Assembly (NCBI GenBank): GCA_016926495.1
Contig: JAFGOL010000091.1
Coordinates: forward strand, 1-6,458
DNA length: 6,458 nt
From: Oligoflexia bacterium
GTDB taxonomy: Bacteria; Bdellovibrionota; JAFGOL01
Reading direction: 5' to 3'
The position numbers and the translations under genes are program-made. Below are positions 1-5,658 of this stretch, in pieces. The notes below the pieces were generated by a model. The model had not been told where the DNA came from. It worked only from the letters and a program-made list of their open reading frames with translations, and did no database searches. The number at the start of each line of letters is the position of its first letter. Positions within the stretch are counted from its first letter, which is position 1.

Positions 1-1353
1 ATTTTCAAAAGGTACTTCCCTGCCTGTGACGATTTCGTAAGCGGTCCTGATGGCGGCTTCCATTACTCCGCCCGTGGCCCCGAATATTACAGCCGCGCCG
101 GTATGCTCACCCAAAAGACTGTCGCATTTTGATTCTTCTATATCGCTGAATTCTATTCCCGCCTGCGTGATCATCATGCCCAGTTCTCTTGTAGTAAGCA
201 CGTAATCAACATCCTTGTACCCGCTGGCGTACATTTCAGGACGATCCGCCTCAAACTTTTTTGCCGTGCAGGGCATTACGGATACAACAACCATGTCTTC
301 CGGCTTTATACCGGCTTTTTGGGCGTAATAGGTTTTTGCCAGGGGGCCGAACATCTGCTGGGGTGATTTACAGGTTGAAACGTGCTCAAGAAGTTCCGGA
401 AATTCATGCTCGATGTATTTTATCCATCCCGGGGAGCACGATGTAAACATGGGCAGGCCCACATTTTTTTTGTCAACCAGCGCGCCTTTAAGCCTTGTTA
501 AAAGTTCAGTGCCTTCTTCCATGATGGTAAGGTCGGCAGTAAAATTAGTGTCAAATACCGCGTTGAACCCCAGTCTCTTCAGGGCCGTCACCATTTTGCC
601 CGTAACACTGTTTCCGGCTTTAATGCCGAGGTATTCGCCGAGTCCGACCCTTACGGCAGGAGCGGTCTGGACCACAACATGCCTGTTTAAATCTCCCAGA
701 GCTTCCCAGACCTCCTCTACATAGTTTCTTTCGGTCAGGGCTCCGGTGGGACACCGGGTAACACATTGTCCGCAGTTGGTACATACAACATCGTTTAAAG
801 GTAAATTCATAAATGTTTCAACGGCCGCGTTTTCACCCTTATGCGCCATGGTCAGGGCGCTGACCTCCTGCAATTCGGAACAGGCCCTTACGCATCTCTG
901 ACATTTTATACATTTACTGTCGTCTTTCTGTATTGCCGGAGAGGATTTATCAATGGGTTTTTTAACCGAGATGTCCATGTACGGGTTTTCCCGCGACGCG
1001 TATTCCTTCGCTATGTCCTGCAATTCGCAGTTTCCGTTTTTATAACAGGTGGTGCAATTCCCCGCATGCTCGGAGAGCAGTAAGTCGATAATGTCCCTTC
1101 TGGCCTTTCTCACTTTGGGAGAATCGGTATAAATAACCATATCCGCCGTAACAGGCGTTGAACAGGCGGCCTGTAGTAATCTCGCTCCTTTTTGCTCAAC
1201 AACGCATATTCTGCAATTACCGGCAACGCACAGGTCTTCATGATGGCACAATGTCGGTATTTTAATTTTTAACCTTTTAGCGGCATCAAGTATTGTTGTT
1301 CCGGACGGAACTTCAACCTGCATGTTATTGATCTTTAATGTTACGTTTTGCAT
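1..1353 (-). CDS. hydA: [FeFe]-hydrogenase catalytic subunit HydA (HndD-like), 3' end beyond window
   Basis: Catalytic subunit of a soluble [FeFe]-hydrogenase that interconverts H2 with protons and electrons. I translated 451 codons from ATG 1353 to base 1 with no stop. Residues 1-70 form a [2Fe-2S] ferredoxin domain (C36, C47, C50, C64). Next come the His-Cys [4Fe-4S] motif (H96, C100, C103, C109) and two ferredoxin clusters (C148/151/154/158 and C191/194/197/201). The H-cluster domain follows, with TSCSPGW at 304-310 and MPCTAKKFE at 360-368. The third H-cluster motif and C-terminal part lie beyond the edge; family members are near 580 residues. The start is supported by GGGAGA upstream and a 12-base gap after hydB. 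L1 reads TSCSP instead of the textbook TSCCP. Partner subunits are the two genes upstream. Assignment to the trimeric NAD(P)H-linked group rests on this operon and the cluster layout. Confidence 0.96.
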   Translation of the reverse strand, partial: MQNVTLKINNMQVEVPSGTTILDAAKRLKIKIPTLCHHEDLCVAGNCRICVVEQKGARLLQAACSTPVTADMVIYTDSPKVRKARRDIIDLLLSEHAGNCTTCYKNGNCELQDIAKEYASRENPYMDISVKKPIDKSSPAIQKDDSKCIKCQRCVRACSELQEVSALTMAHKGENAAVETFMNLPLNDVVCTNCGQCVTRCPTGALTERNYVEEVWEALGDLNRHVVVQTAPAVRVGLGEYLGIKAGNSVTGKMVTALKRLGFNAVFDTNFTADLTIMEEGTELLTRLKGALVDKKNVGLPMFTSCSPGWIKYIEHEFPELLEHVSTCKSPQQMFGPLAKTYYAQKAGIKPEDMVVVSVMPCTAKKFEADRPEMYASGYKDVDYVLTTRELGMMITQAGIEFSDIEESKCDSLLGEHTGAAVIFGATGGVMEAAIRTAYEIVTGREVPFEN

Positions 1354-1365
1354 ATTTTATCTCCC

Positions 1366-2529
1366 TTAGAATATAATTTCCTCCCTGAAATTTTCTACTA
1401 TTGAGTTAAATGAGTTTGGGACCGATTGTCCCAGACCGCACTTGCACGCTATCTGCATTGTTTTTGACATTTTTTGCAGTTGTCCAAGGTAGCCCGGCGT
1501 TTTACTTTTTGATTTTACAGCCTCTATTCCCTTTTTAAGCTGCTGACATCCGGTCCGGCAGGGGGTACACTGTCCGCAGGATTCCTCGCAGAAAAAATCC
1601 AGGTAATTATGCAGGACGTTATACATCGATCTGGAACTGTTAAACAGCATCATGGAACCGCCGGTGGGAATACCTTCGAAAGCGATTATCGTATCCTTGA
1701 AATTTTTTCTCGGAACACAGAACCCGGACGCTCCTCCCACCTGAACGGCCTTGGTATCTCCGTCTCCGAAAAGTTCGGCGAATTCTTCCAGTGTCATGCC
1801 TAATTCCAGTTCGTATATTCCGGGAATCGGGGTGTCACCCGATACGCTGAAGACTTTTCCGCCCTTTGAATCGCCTGTTCCCAGGGCTGAAAACTTTTGC
1901 GGGCCGAGCGCCATGATCATGCCCGCGTATACAAAGGTTTCGACGTTATTTATGACGGTCGGTTTACCCAGATAACCGGAAACCACGGGATACGGGGGCT
2001 TGTTCCTGGGTTCTCCGCGTTTGCCTTCCATGGACTCGATCAGCGACGTTTCCTCTCCGCAAACGTACGCGCCGCTTCCTGAAAAGATCTTTACATTAAA
2101 GTCCATTATGGATTTAATGTCATTGTTGAATTTATCAACAACCGCCTGCAGTTTGCGCTTAAGGTAATTGTATTCTCCGCGTAAATAAATGTATCCTTCA
2201 TCCGAAGATATCGCGCACGCGCATATAGCCATGCCGAGCAGGACCTTTTCGGGCACCTGCTCAAGGATCGCGCGGTCTTTAAAGGTTCCGGGTTCACCTT
2301 CGTCAGCGTTGCATATAACGTATTTTTTATTGCCCTGAGCCTCTTTGGCGAATTTCCACTTAAGGCCCGTATAAAAGCCTGCTCCTCCCCGACCCCTTAA
2401 ACTGGAAGCCATGAGTTTTTTTAGTATTTGCTCAGGTCCTTCGCCGACTGACTTTTTAAGTACGGCCTGATGATCACATTTAGTGAAAATCATATTTACT
2501 TTTTCCTGCAGTTTTTTCAATTTATCCAT
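1366..2529 (-). CDS. hydB: NuoF-like FMN/NADH-binding hydrogenase subunit HydB (HndC-like), short core form
   Basis: Flavin subunit that passes electrons between NAD(P)H and the iron-sulfur chain of the hydrogenase. The 387 residues carry the family signatures: glycine-rich FMN/NADH loop RGRGGAGF (45-52), NADEGEPGTFKDR (74-86), GEYNYL (118-123), GAYVCGEETSLIESMEGKRG (153-172), and the N3-type [4Fe-4S] site SCGQCTPCRTG with C318, C321, C324 and the distal C364 in CGLGQ. Well-studied HydB/HndC proteins are longer, with an N-terminal thioredoxin-like [2Fe-2S] domain and a C-terminal two-[4Fe-4S] ferredoxin domain. Both are absent here: the protein begins just before the FMN loop and stops 23 residues after C364. 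It is the middle gene of the operon, 5 bases after hydC, and its ribosome binding site GGGGA lies in the last codons of hydC, which suggests translational coupling. The name hydB versus hndC is a matter of convention. Confidence 0.95.
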   Translation of the reverse strand: MDKLKKLQEKVNMIFTKCDHQAVLKKSVGEGPEQILKKLMASSLRGRGGAGFYTGLKWKFAKEAQGNKKYVICNADEGEPGTFKDRAILEQVPEKVLLGMAICACAISSDEGYIYLRGEYNYLKRKLQAVVDKFNNDIKSIMDFNVKIFSGSGAYVCGEETSLIESMEGKRGEPRNKPPYPVVSGYLGKPTVINNVETFVYAGMIMALGPQKFSALGTGDSKGGKVFSVSGDTPIPGIYELELGMTLEEFAELFGDGDTKAVQVGGASGFCVPRKNFKDTIIAFEGIPTGGSMMLFNSSRSMYNVLHNYLDFFCEESCGQCTPCRTGCQQLKKGIEAVKSKSKTPGYLGQLQKMSKTMQIACKCGLGQSVPNSFNSIVENFREEIIF

Positions 2530-2534
2530 AGCGT

Positions 2535-2996
2535 TTATCCCCTACTGTACTTATCAATAATTTCCAATGTTTTCTGCGGAGTCAGGTTTGTATAGATATC
2601 GTCGTTTACAAGCATTACGGGCCCCTCGTGGCAGTGGCCCATGCAATTGGTTTCAAGCAGGGTAAATTTATTATCGTGCGAGGTTTCGCCCACGCCGATG
2701 TTCAACCTCTTTTTAATTGTATCTACGATTAATTGCTTGTTTTTCATGTCGCAGGATATGGTCTTACAGACCCTGATCACGTTTTCCCCGCGCCTCGTTA
2801 TGTCAAGAAACGAATAAAAAGATGCGGTCCCGTAAACTTCCGCCGCGGATATATCCATTTTGATACCTATATATTGCAGGGTTTCTTTTGATAAAAAGCG
2901 ATTTTGTTTTGCCAGGTCCTGCAGGATCGGCATAAGCGCTTTACGCTCCTTACCGTGTGTTTTTATAAGTTCGTCTATTTGTGTTTGGATATTCAT
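2535..2996 (-). CDS. hydC: NuoE-like [2Fe-2S] hydrogenase subunit HydC (HndA-like)
   Basis: Small thioredoxin-fold [2Fe-2S] subunit of the NADH-linked hydrogenase, homologous to the 24-kDa NuoE subunit of complex I. It has 153 residues, a normal length. An N-terminal helical region contains the family-typical segment around VYGTASFYSFL (54-64). The four cluster ligands are C77 and C82 (C-x4-C) plus C118 and C122 (C-x3-C, in NCMGHC followed by EGPVM). The ATG at 2996 is preceded by GGGAG at suitable spacing. It is the first gene of hydC-hydB-hydA, and no hndB-like gene lies between it and hydB, so the operon is the three-gene type and not the four-gene Desulfovibrio hndABCD type. In the complex it sits beside the flavin subunit and relays electrons. 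Family assignment is secure. Confidence 0.94.
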   Translation of the reverse strand: MNIQTQIDELIKTHGKERKALMPILQDLAKQNRFLSKETLQYIGIKMDISAAEVYGTASFYSFLDITRRGENVIRVCKTISCDMKNKQLIVDTIKKRLNIGVGETSHDNKFTLLETNCMGHCHEGPVMLVNDDIYTNLTPQKTLEIIDKYSRG

Positions 2997-3053
2997 CCCG
3001 TACTCCCTTAGTTAAGCAGACGATTCGCCTGACCGAAGTTTTAAGCCGGAAAA

Positions 3054-3082
3054 TTATTAGCACAATAATGGTGTTACGAAAA
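3054..3082 (-). promoter_or_regulatory. Possible promoter for hydC-hydB-hydA
   Basis: On the minus strand, TTTTCG (3082-3077) and TAATAA (3059-3054) are separated by 17 bases. The -10 box is reasonable and the -35 box is poor, as expected for a regulated or weak promoter. The predicted start lies about 50 bases before the hydC ATG. The -35 falls inside the putative NikR operator. Read-through from nikR, only 110 bases upstream on the same strand, is an alternative source of transcription. Confidence 0.35.
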
Positions 3083-3098
3083 GTTTTTTTTTCACACC
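3070..3098. promoter_or_regulatory. Putative NikR operator upstream of the hydrogenase operon
   Basis: A dyad reads GTGTTAC (3071-3077), 13 spacer bases, then TTCACAC (3091-3097), with the outer bases extending the symmetry to GGTGT/ACACC. From memory, one described NikR box class is GTGTTAC-N13/14-GTAACAC. The left half matches exactly and the right half at 5 of 7 positions. It lies 74 bases upstream of the hydC start and directly behind nikR, and it covers a possible -35 box, the right place for repression. No T-run follows on the minus strand, so a simple nikR terminator is less likely, although the RNA could fold here. Confidence 0.55.
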
Positions 3099-3106
3099 AG
3101 GATGTA

Positions 3107-3511
3107 TTATTCCAAAATGCCTATTGATAACGACGAATGAACGACGCCCTTTTGCCGGCCCAGCCCGTTGGCTATCCTTTTTATGGTATTATATTTGCCT
3201 CTTACTATAATGGCTTCGGCGCACATTTCATGGTTTAAATGTATATGGGTTGTCGCGACTATTTCTTTATGAAAGTTGTGCTGGATTTCAGTAAGCTTTT
3301 TGCTTAAGTCCCTTTTATGGTGGTTGTACACCAGCGAAATGGTCCCGACAACAGCCTTGCTTTCGGCCTTTTTATTTTCCAGTATTTTCTCTCTTATAAT
3401 ATCCCTGATATATTCCGACCTGTTATCGTATTCGCTTTGCTCTATTAATTGTTCGAATTCGTCGAACAATTCTTTTTCAACGGAAAAGCTGAATCTTATA
3501 AGCTCTGACAT
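3107..3511 (-). CDS. nikR: NikR-type nickel-responsive transcriptional regulator
   Basis: Metal-responsive DNA-binding regulator of the ribbon-helix-helix/ACT family; NikR proteins bind Ni(II) and usually repress nickel uptake genes. The 134 residues match the family length. Residues 1-45 form the ribbon-helix-helix domain (strand LIRFSFSVE, then NRSEYIRDIIRE). The C-terminal metal domain has H78 (IQH), H89 and H91 (THIHLNH) and C97, with spacings 11, 2 and 6, identical to H76/H87/H89/C95 of E. coli NikR. The start at 3511 is preferred because it gives the normal NikR N-terminus and is preceded by GGGAG. The frame stays open upstream to 3760, but that stretch is antisense to a riboswitch and looks non-coding. 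It lies 110 bases upstream of the hydrogenase operon on the same strand and diverges from the riboswitch unit. Targets in this genome are inferred, not shown. Confidence 0.95.
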   Translation of the reverse strand: MSELIRFSFSVEKELFDEFEQLIEQSEYDNRSEYIRDIIREKILENKKAESKAVVGTISLVYNHHKRDLSKKLTEIQHNFHKEIVATTHIHLNHEMCAEAIIVRGKYNTIKRIANGLGRQKGVVHSSLSIGILE

Positions 3512-3556
3512 AAACAACTCCCTCTTGAAACCGGATGCAGGCATTTTACCACAAGT

Positions 3557-3585
3557 GCCGCCGGCATAAACCGGCATTTTGCGGC
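3557..3585. repeat. GC-rich inverted repeat in the nikR upstream region
   Basis: GCCGG (3560-3564) and CCGGC (3571-3575) form a perfect 5-bp stem with a 6-base loop, and outer GCCGC/GCGGC arms (3557-3561, 3581-3585) offer an alternative pairing. The octamer GGCATTTT also occurs twice here as a direct repeat (3540-3547 and 3573-3580). The element would lie in the nikR 5' leader on the minus strand. Its function is unknown; it has no T-run, so it is not a standard terminator. Confidence 0.35.
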
Positions 3586-3602
3586 TGAGTCGGTTATCAG
3601 GG

Positions 3603-3630
3603 TTGACTTTTGTTGTTTTCCATTTATAAG
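3603..3630 (+). promoter_or_regulatory. Sigma-70-type promoter for the cobalamin riboswitch transcript
   Basis: TTGACT (3603-3608) and TATAAG (3625-3630) are separated by 16 bases, each one mismatch from the consensus hexamers. A transcript would start near 3637, some 25-30 bases before the riboswitch core, which is the expected arrangement. Two copies of GTTTGTATATT follow immediately (within 3634-3656) and may be part of the leader or a binding site. Confidence 0.6.
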
Positions 3631-3663
3631 TTTGTTTGTATATTCGTTTGTATATTTCAAATA

Positions 3664-3753
3664 AACGGTTTGGGTCGAGGGAAATCCGGTGAAAATCCGG
3701 TGCTGTCCCGCAACGGTAAGCAGGTGAAATACCTGTAAGCCCGACTGCTCGCC
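3664..3753 (+). ncRNA. Cobalamin (B12) riboswitch
   Basis: The stretch has the conserved cobalamin aptamer order. There is an opening GGTTTGGGTCGAGGGAA, the arm CCGG-TGAAAAT-CCGG (3686-3700), then GCTGTCCCGCAACGGTAA (3702-3719, the most conserved block of the family). A perfect 5-bp hairpin CAGGT-GAAAT-ACCTG (3721-3735) follows, then the closing AGCCCGACTGCTCGCC (3738-3753). It would bind adenosyl- or another cobalamin and switch off the downstream gene. No T-run lies between the aptamer and the next ATG, while a strong Shine-Dalgarno starts 17 bases after it, so control of translation is more likely than termination. What it controls is unclear, because only a 20-codon ORF follows directly. 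Confidence 0.93.
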
Positions 3754-3781
3754 AAATCAATTAATCCCGGGGAGGAGAACC

Positions 3782-3844
3782 ATGTGTGGTATTGTCTTTA
3801 TTCTTTTTGTAACTTTTTTCAGTGTTTTTTCGCTTGCGCCTTAA
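3782..3844 (+). CDS. 20-codon hydrophobic ORF directly under the B12 riboswitch (leader peptide or gene remnant)
   Basis: This frame encodes MCGIVFILFVTFFSVFSLAP and then TAA. It has the best translation signal in the window: GGAGG at 3771-3775, six bases before the ATG, right after the riboswitch. The peptide is almost entirely hydrophobic, like a signal peptide or single membrane helix without a charged N-terminus. After the TAA the same frame stays open for 30 more codons (FYACGYFGGN and onwards, to a TAA at 3935-3937), so one stop separates two short open stretches. Genes in this position are usually outer-membrane B12 receptors, transporters or B12 biosynthesis genes, many starting with a signal peptide. 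I think this is the stump of such a gene, but a functional short peptide cannot be excluded. No family recognised. Confidence 0.4.
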   Translation: MCGIVFILFVTFFSVFSLAP

Positions 3845-4110
3845 TTTTACGCCTGTGGGTACTTTGGCGGTAATGTCCGGTCGTTTGTTATCAAAAAAGG
3901 TAGCGGTTTTTTCATTTACAAGGAAAAAATAAAGTAAAAACCGTGTGCGACGTTTTTTAAAATTATACCCCGACTAACAAGGTTAAATGGAAAGTCGCTC
4001 CACAAGGGTCATGTCCGATACAAAAGCTTACGACGGTTAACTAATAGGTTTTGCCTTTACATAATGGGGGCAAATCCAGAAACCACGAAACTAAAAGCGG
4101 TTTATACGAA
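3845..4110 (+). other. Gene-free stretch between the short ORF and the secreted-protein gene
   Basis: No convincing gene lies here. A T-tract at 3907-3912 can pair either with GAAAAAA (3923-3929) or, as part of CGGTTTTT (3904-3911), with AAAAACCG (3936-3943). These are two mutually exclusive stems that might terminate the riboswitch transcript inefficiently. GTCG (3993-3996) and CGAC (4031-4034) could close a larger fold. From about 4064 the strand carries GGGGGCAAATCC, then AGAAA, then ACGAAACTAAAAGC, faintly like a cyclic-di-GMP riboswitch but without its stems. The frame of the downstream gene is open from TTG 4051, but that start has no sensible ribosome binding site. Confidence 0.4.
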
Positions 4111-5583
4111 ATGGTACGATCGATTAACATGGCATGGGTGATCATACATGTTTTATTTTTATCAAATTTGTACGGTCAGATGGATTCAGAAGGGTTTTTT
4201 ATATATAGCATAAAAAGCGCCAGCTCGAAACAGGACCTTATGGCTGCGGGTAAGTATTACAAGTACAAGCCGGGAGCCACGGTAACTTTTAACAGTTATG
4301 CAAAGAGTTTATTATCTCCCGAAGAAGCCTGCATCACGGTTATAGTCAGCCGTTTGAACGATAAGGACGACCTGTTATACAAAGTGGGAGCGACTACCAT
4401 ACCATCGTATTCCGGCGAAGGGGAAGGAAGAAGAGACTGTCTTGAAGGCAATTTCACCTTTAGCGACGATATGTACGACGTTACTGATGATTATTTAGAG
4501 TATATACGTGTTAAGGGCGTAGAAAACGACGGTTATAAAGAAAGCCATGTAAATAATCCCATACTTGAAAAAATGTTCGGTGATCCGTCCTTTGAATTGC
4601 CGGAATTTATCGCCCTAAGAACAACACAGATGCTCCTGGCAGGCACCGAACAGACTACTTTTAACATAGAATGCGTAAACAATAAAAAATATCCCGGTGA
4701 CGGTGGACCTACGGAATACATTACCTGTTCGTCACCCGGCACCGGTAATGTATTGGAGCTTGTTTCCGGTACTGTTGTTACCTACTATTTTGAAGATACA
4801 ATTTTTTATAAAATATTTAAGCCCATAAATGAATACGGCGAGTATGCATGCCTGTTTGGTTTACTGGCAGGTGCGGGAACAGGTTCGGGAAGACAATTCT
4901 CATTAAAGAATGGATTAAAAAAATTAAGGAATATTACTGCTCTGTTAAAGAGACTTGATAAAGCAATAGCCGATACCGGTAGATTCATACATGAAAAAAT
5001 ACAAAGCAGGGTACTGGAAAAATGGCAGGATCTTGGAAAGGATACCTATACAATACCGAAATTAAAAGCTTTTGCCCAGGCGGTTTCCAAGTATGTTCTG
5101 GGCGGATTAACTGTCGCTACGGGGTATGTTATTGGTTCAAGCTATCTTACGGCCGGAAGTAATGCCATGATAAATAATACCGTAGATCCTGAATTGGCAT
5201 TTAAAGAAGTTAACGCATTAGTTTCGTGGCGGTTTTATCCCCTTACTGTTCATTTTAGCGCGACTAACCCGTTTGTGTCCGGGATTGACAAGGGAGTTTT
5301 TTACCTTGTGGAATCACCCATGCTTTATGAACAGTCAAGAAACGAATTTGTTCAGGCATGCAGGGAATTTATATTATATTCGCAACCTGTATTCAGGAAT
5401 TCGTTTATATTTTTTGATGAAATGACTCGCAACATAGAGTTTGAGGTAATCGATAATGGCGTTCATTTTACGTGCGTATTGGATGGTGAGATTAGGATGG
5501 ACCTGGATGTGCTGAAAACAGGATCAGACAGTTTCACTGTTGTAGATAATATTACTGATGAAACTTTTTATGAAAATCCGTGA
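4111..5583 (+). CDS. Probable secreted protein of unknown family
   Basis: I do not recognise this protein. From ATG 4111 it has 490 residues. Residues 1-22 look like a signal peptide: a short arginine-containing N-terminus, hydrophobic core AWVIIHVLFL, and a possible cleavage after LYG. This supports export and is why I prefer this start to TTG 4051, which would place 20 polar residues in front; no clear Shine-Dalgarno precedes either. The exported part has a strand-like N-terminal half with a GEGEGRR segment, a small-residue run FGLLAGAGTGSG near 249-260, a lysine/arginine-rich helical stretch (about 264-310), a hydrophobic segment GGLTVATGYVIGSSYL near 331-346 that may cross a membrane, and an acidic C-terminal third. 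There are seven cysteines after the signal and no metal or catalytic motif I can name. The length of the open frame argues that it is a real gene. The truncated hydrolase follows 75 bases later. Confidence 0.72.
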   Translation: MVRSINMAWVIIHVLFLSNLYGQMDSEGFFIYSIKSASSKQDLMAAGKYYKYKPGATVTFNSYAKSLLSPEEACITVIVSRLNDKDDLLYKVGATTIPSYSGEGEGRRDCLEGNFTFSDDMYDVTDDYLEYIRVKGVENDGYKESHVNNPILEKMFGDPSFELPEFIALRTTQMLLAGTEQTTFNIECVNNKKYPGDGGPTEYITCSSPGTGNVLELVSGTVVTYYFEDTIFYKIFKPINEYGEYACLFGLLAGAGTGSGRQFSLKNGLKKLRNITALLKRLDKAIADTGRFIHEKIQSRVLEKWQDLGKDTYTIPKLKAFAQAVSKYVLGGLTVATGYVIGSSYLTAGSNAMINNTVDPELAFKEVNALVSWRFYPLTVHFSATNPFVSGIDKGVFYLVESPMLYEQSRNEFVQACREFILYSQPVFRNSFIFFDEMTRNIEFEVIDNGVHFTCVLDGEIRMDLDVLKTGSDSFTVVDNITDETFYENP

Positions 5584-5601
5584 TCTTGTCAGAACATTGC
5601 G

Positions 5602-5617
5602 ATAAAATTGATTTTAT
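5602..5617. repeat. AT-rich inverted repeat at the junction before the hydrolase
   Basis: ATAAAAT (5602-5608), two central bases TG, then ATTTTAT (5611-5617): a perfect 7-bp inverted repeat. It sits in the short gap between the secreted-protein stop and the point where hydrolase homology starts. It could be an operator, or only a by-product of AT-rich sequence. Confidence 0.35.
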
Positions 5618-5658
5618 GGTAAAAGTTTGGTGCGAGCGAGGGAGAACGGGGGTTACTT

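Noticed and set aside
602..764. GTAACAC heptamers at 602-608 and 758-764 as NikR half-sites
   Set aside because: They lie inside hydA coding sequence without a GTGTTAC partner at the right distance.
261..1083. Plus-strand open frames at 261-446, 413-724 and 841-1083
   Set aside because: They lie antisense to the well-conserved hydA coding sequence.
1609..2297. Other open frames across hydB on both strands
   Set aside because: They are shadows of the hydB frame, whose conserved motifs are continuous.
3276..3569. Plus-strand open frame opposite nikR
   Set aside because: Antisense shadow of nikR; low-complexity hydrophobic translation with no motif.
3512..3760. Upstream extension of the nikR frame to an ATG at 3760 (217 residues)
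   Set aside because: The extra 83 residues are the complement of the cobalamin riboswitch and promoter, do not resemble a NikR N-terminus, and the start at 3511 has a good ribosome binding site.
4051..4110. TTG start at 4051 for the secreted-protein gene
   Set aside because: It adds 20 polar residues in front of the signal peptide and has no suitably spaced Shine-Dalgarno.
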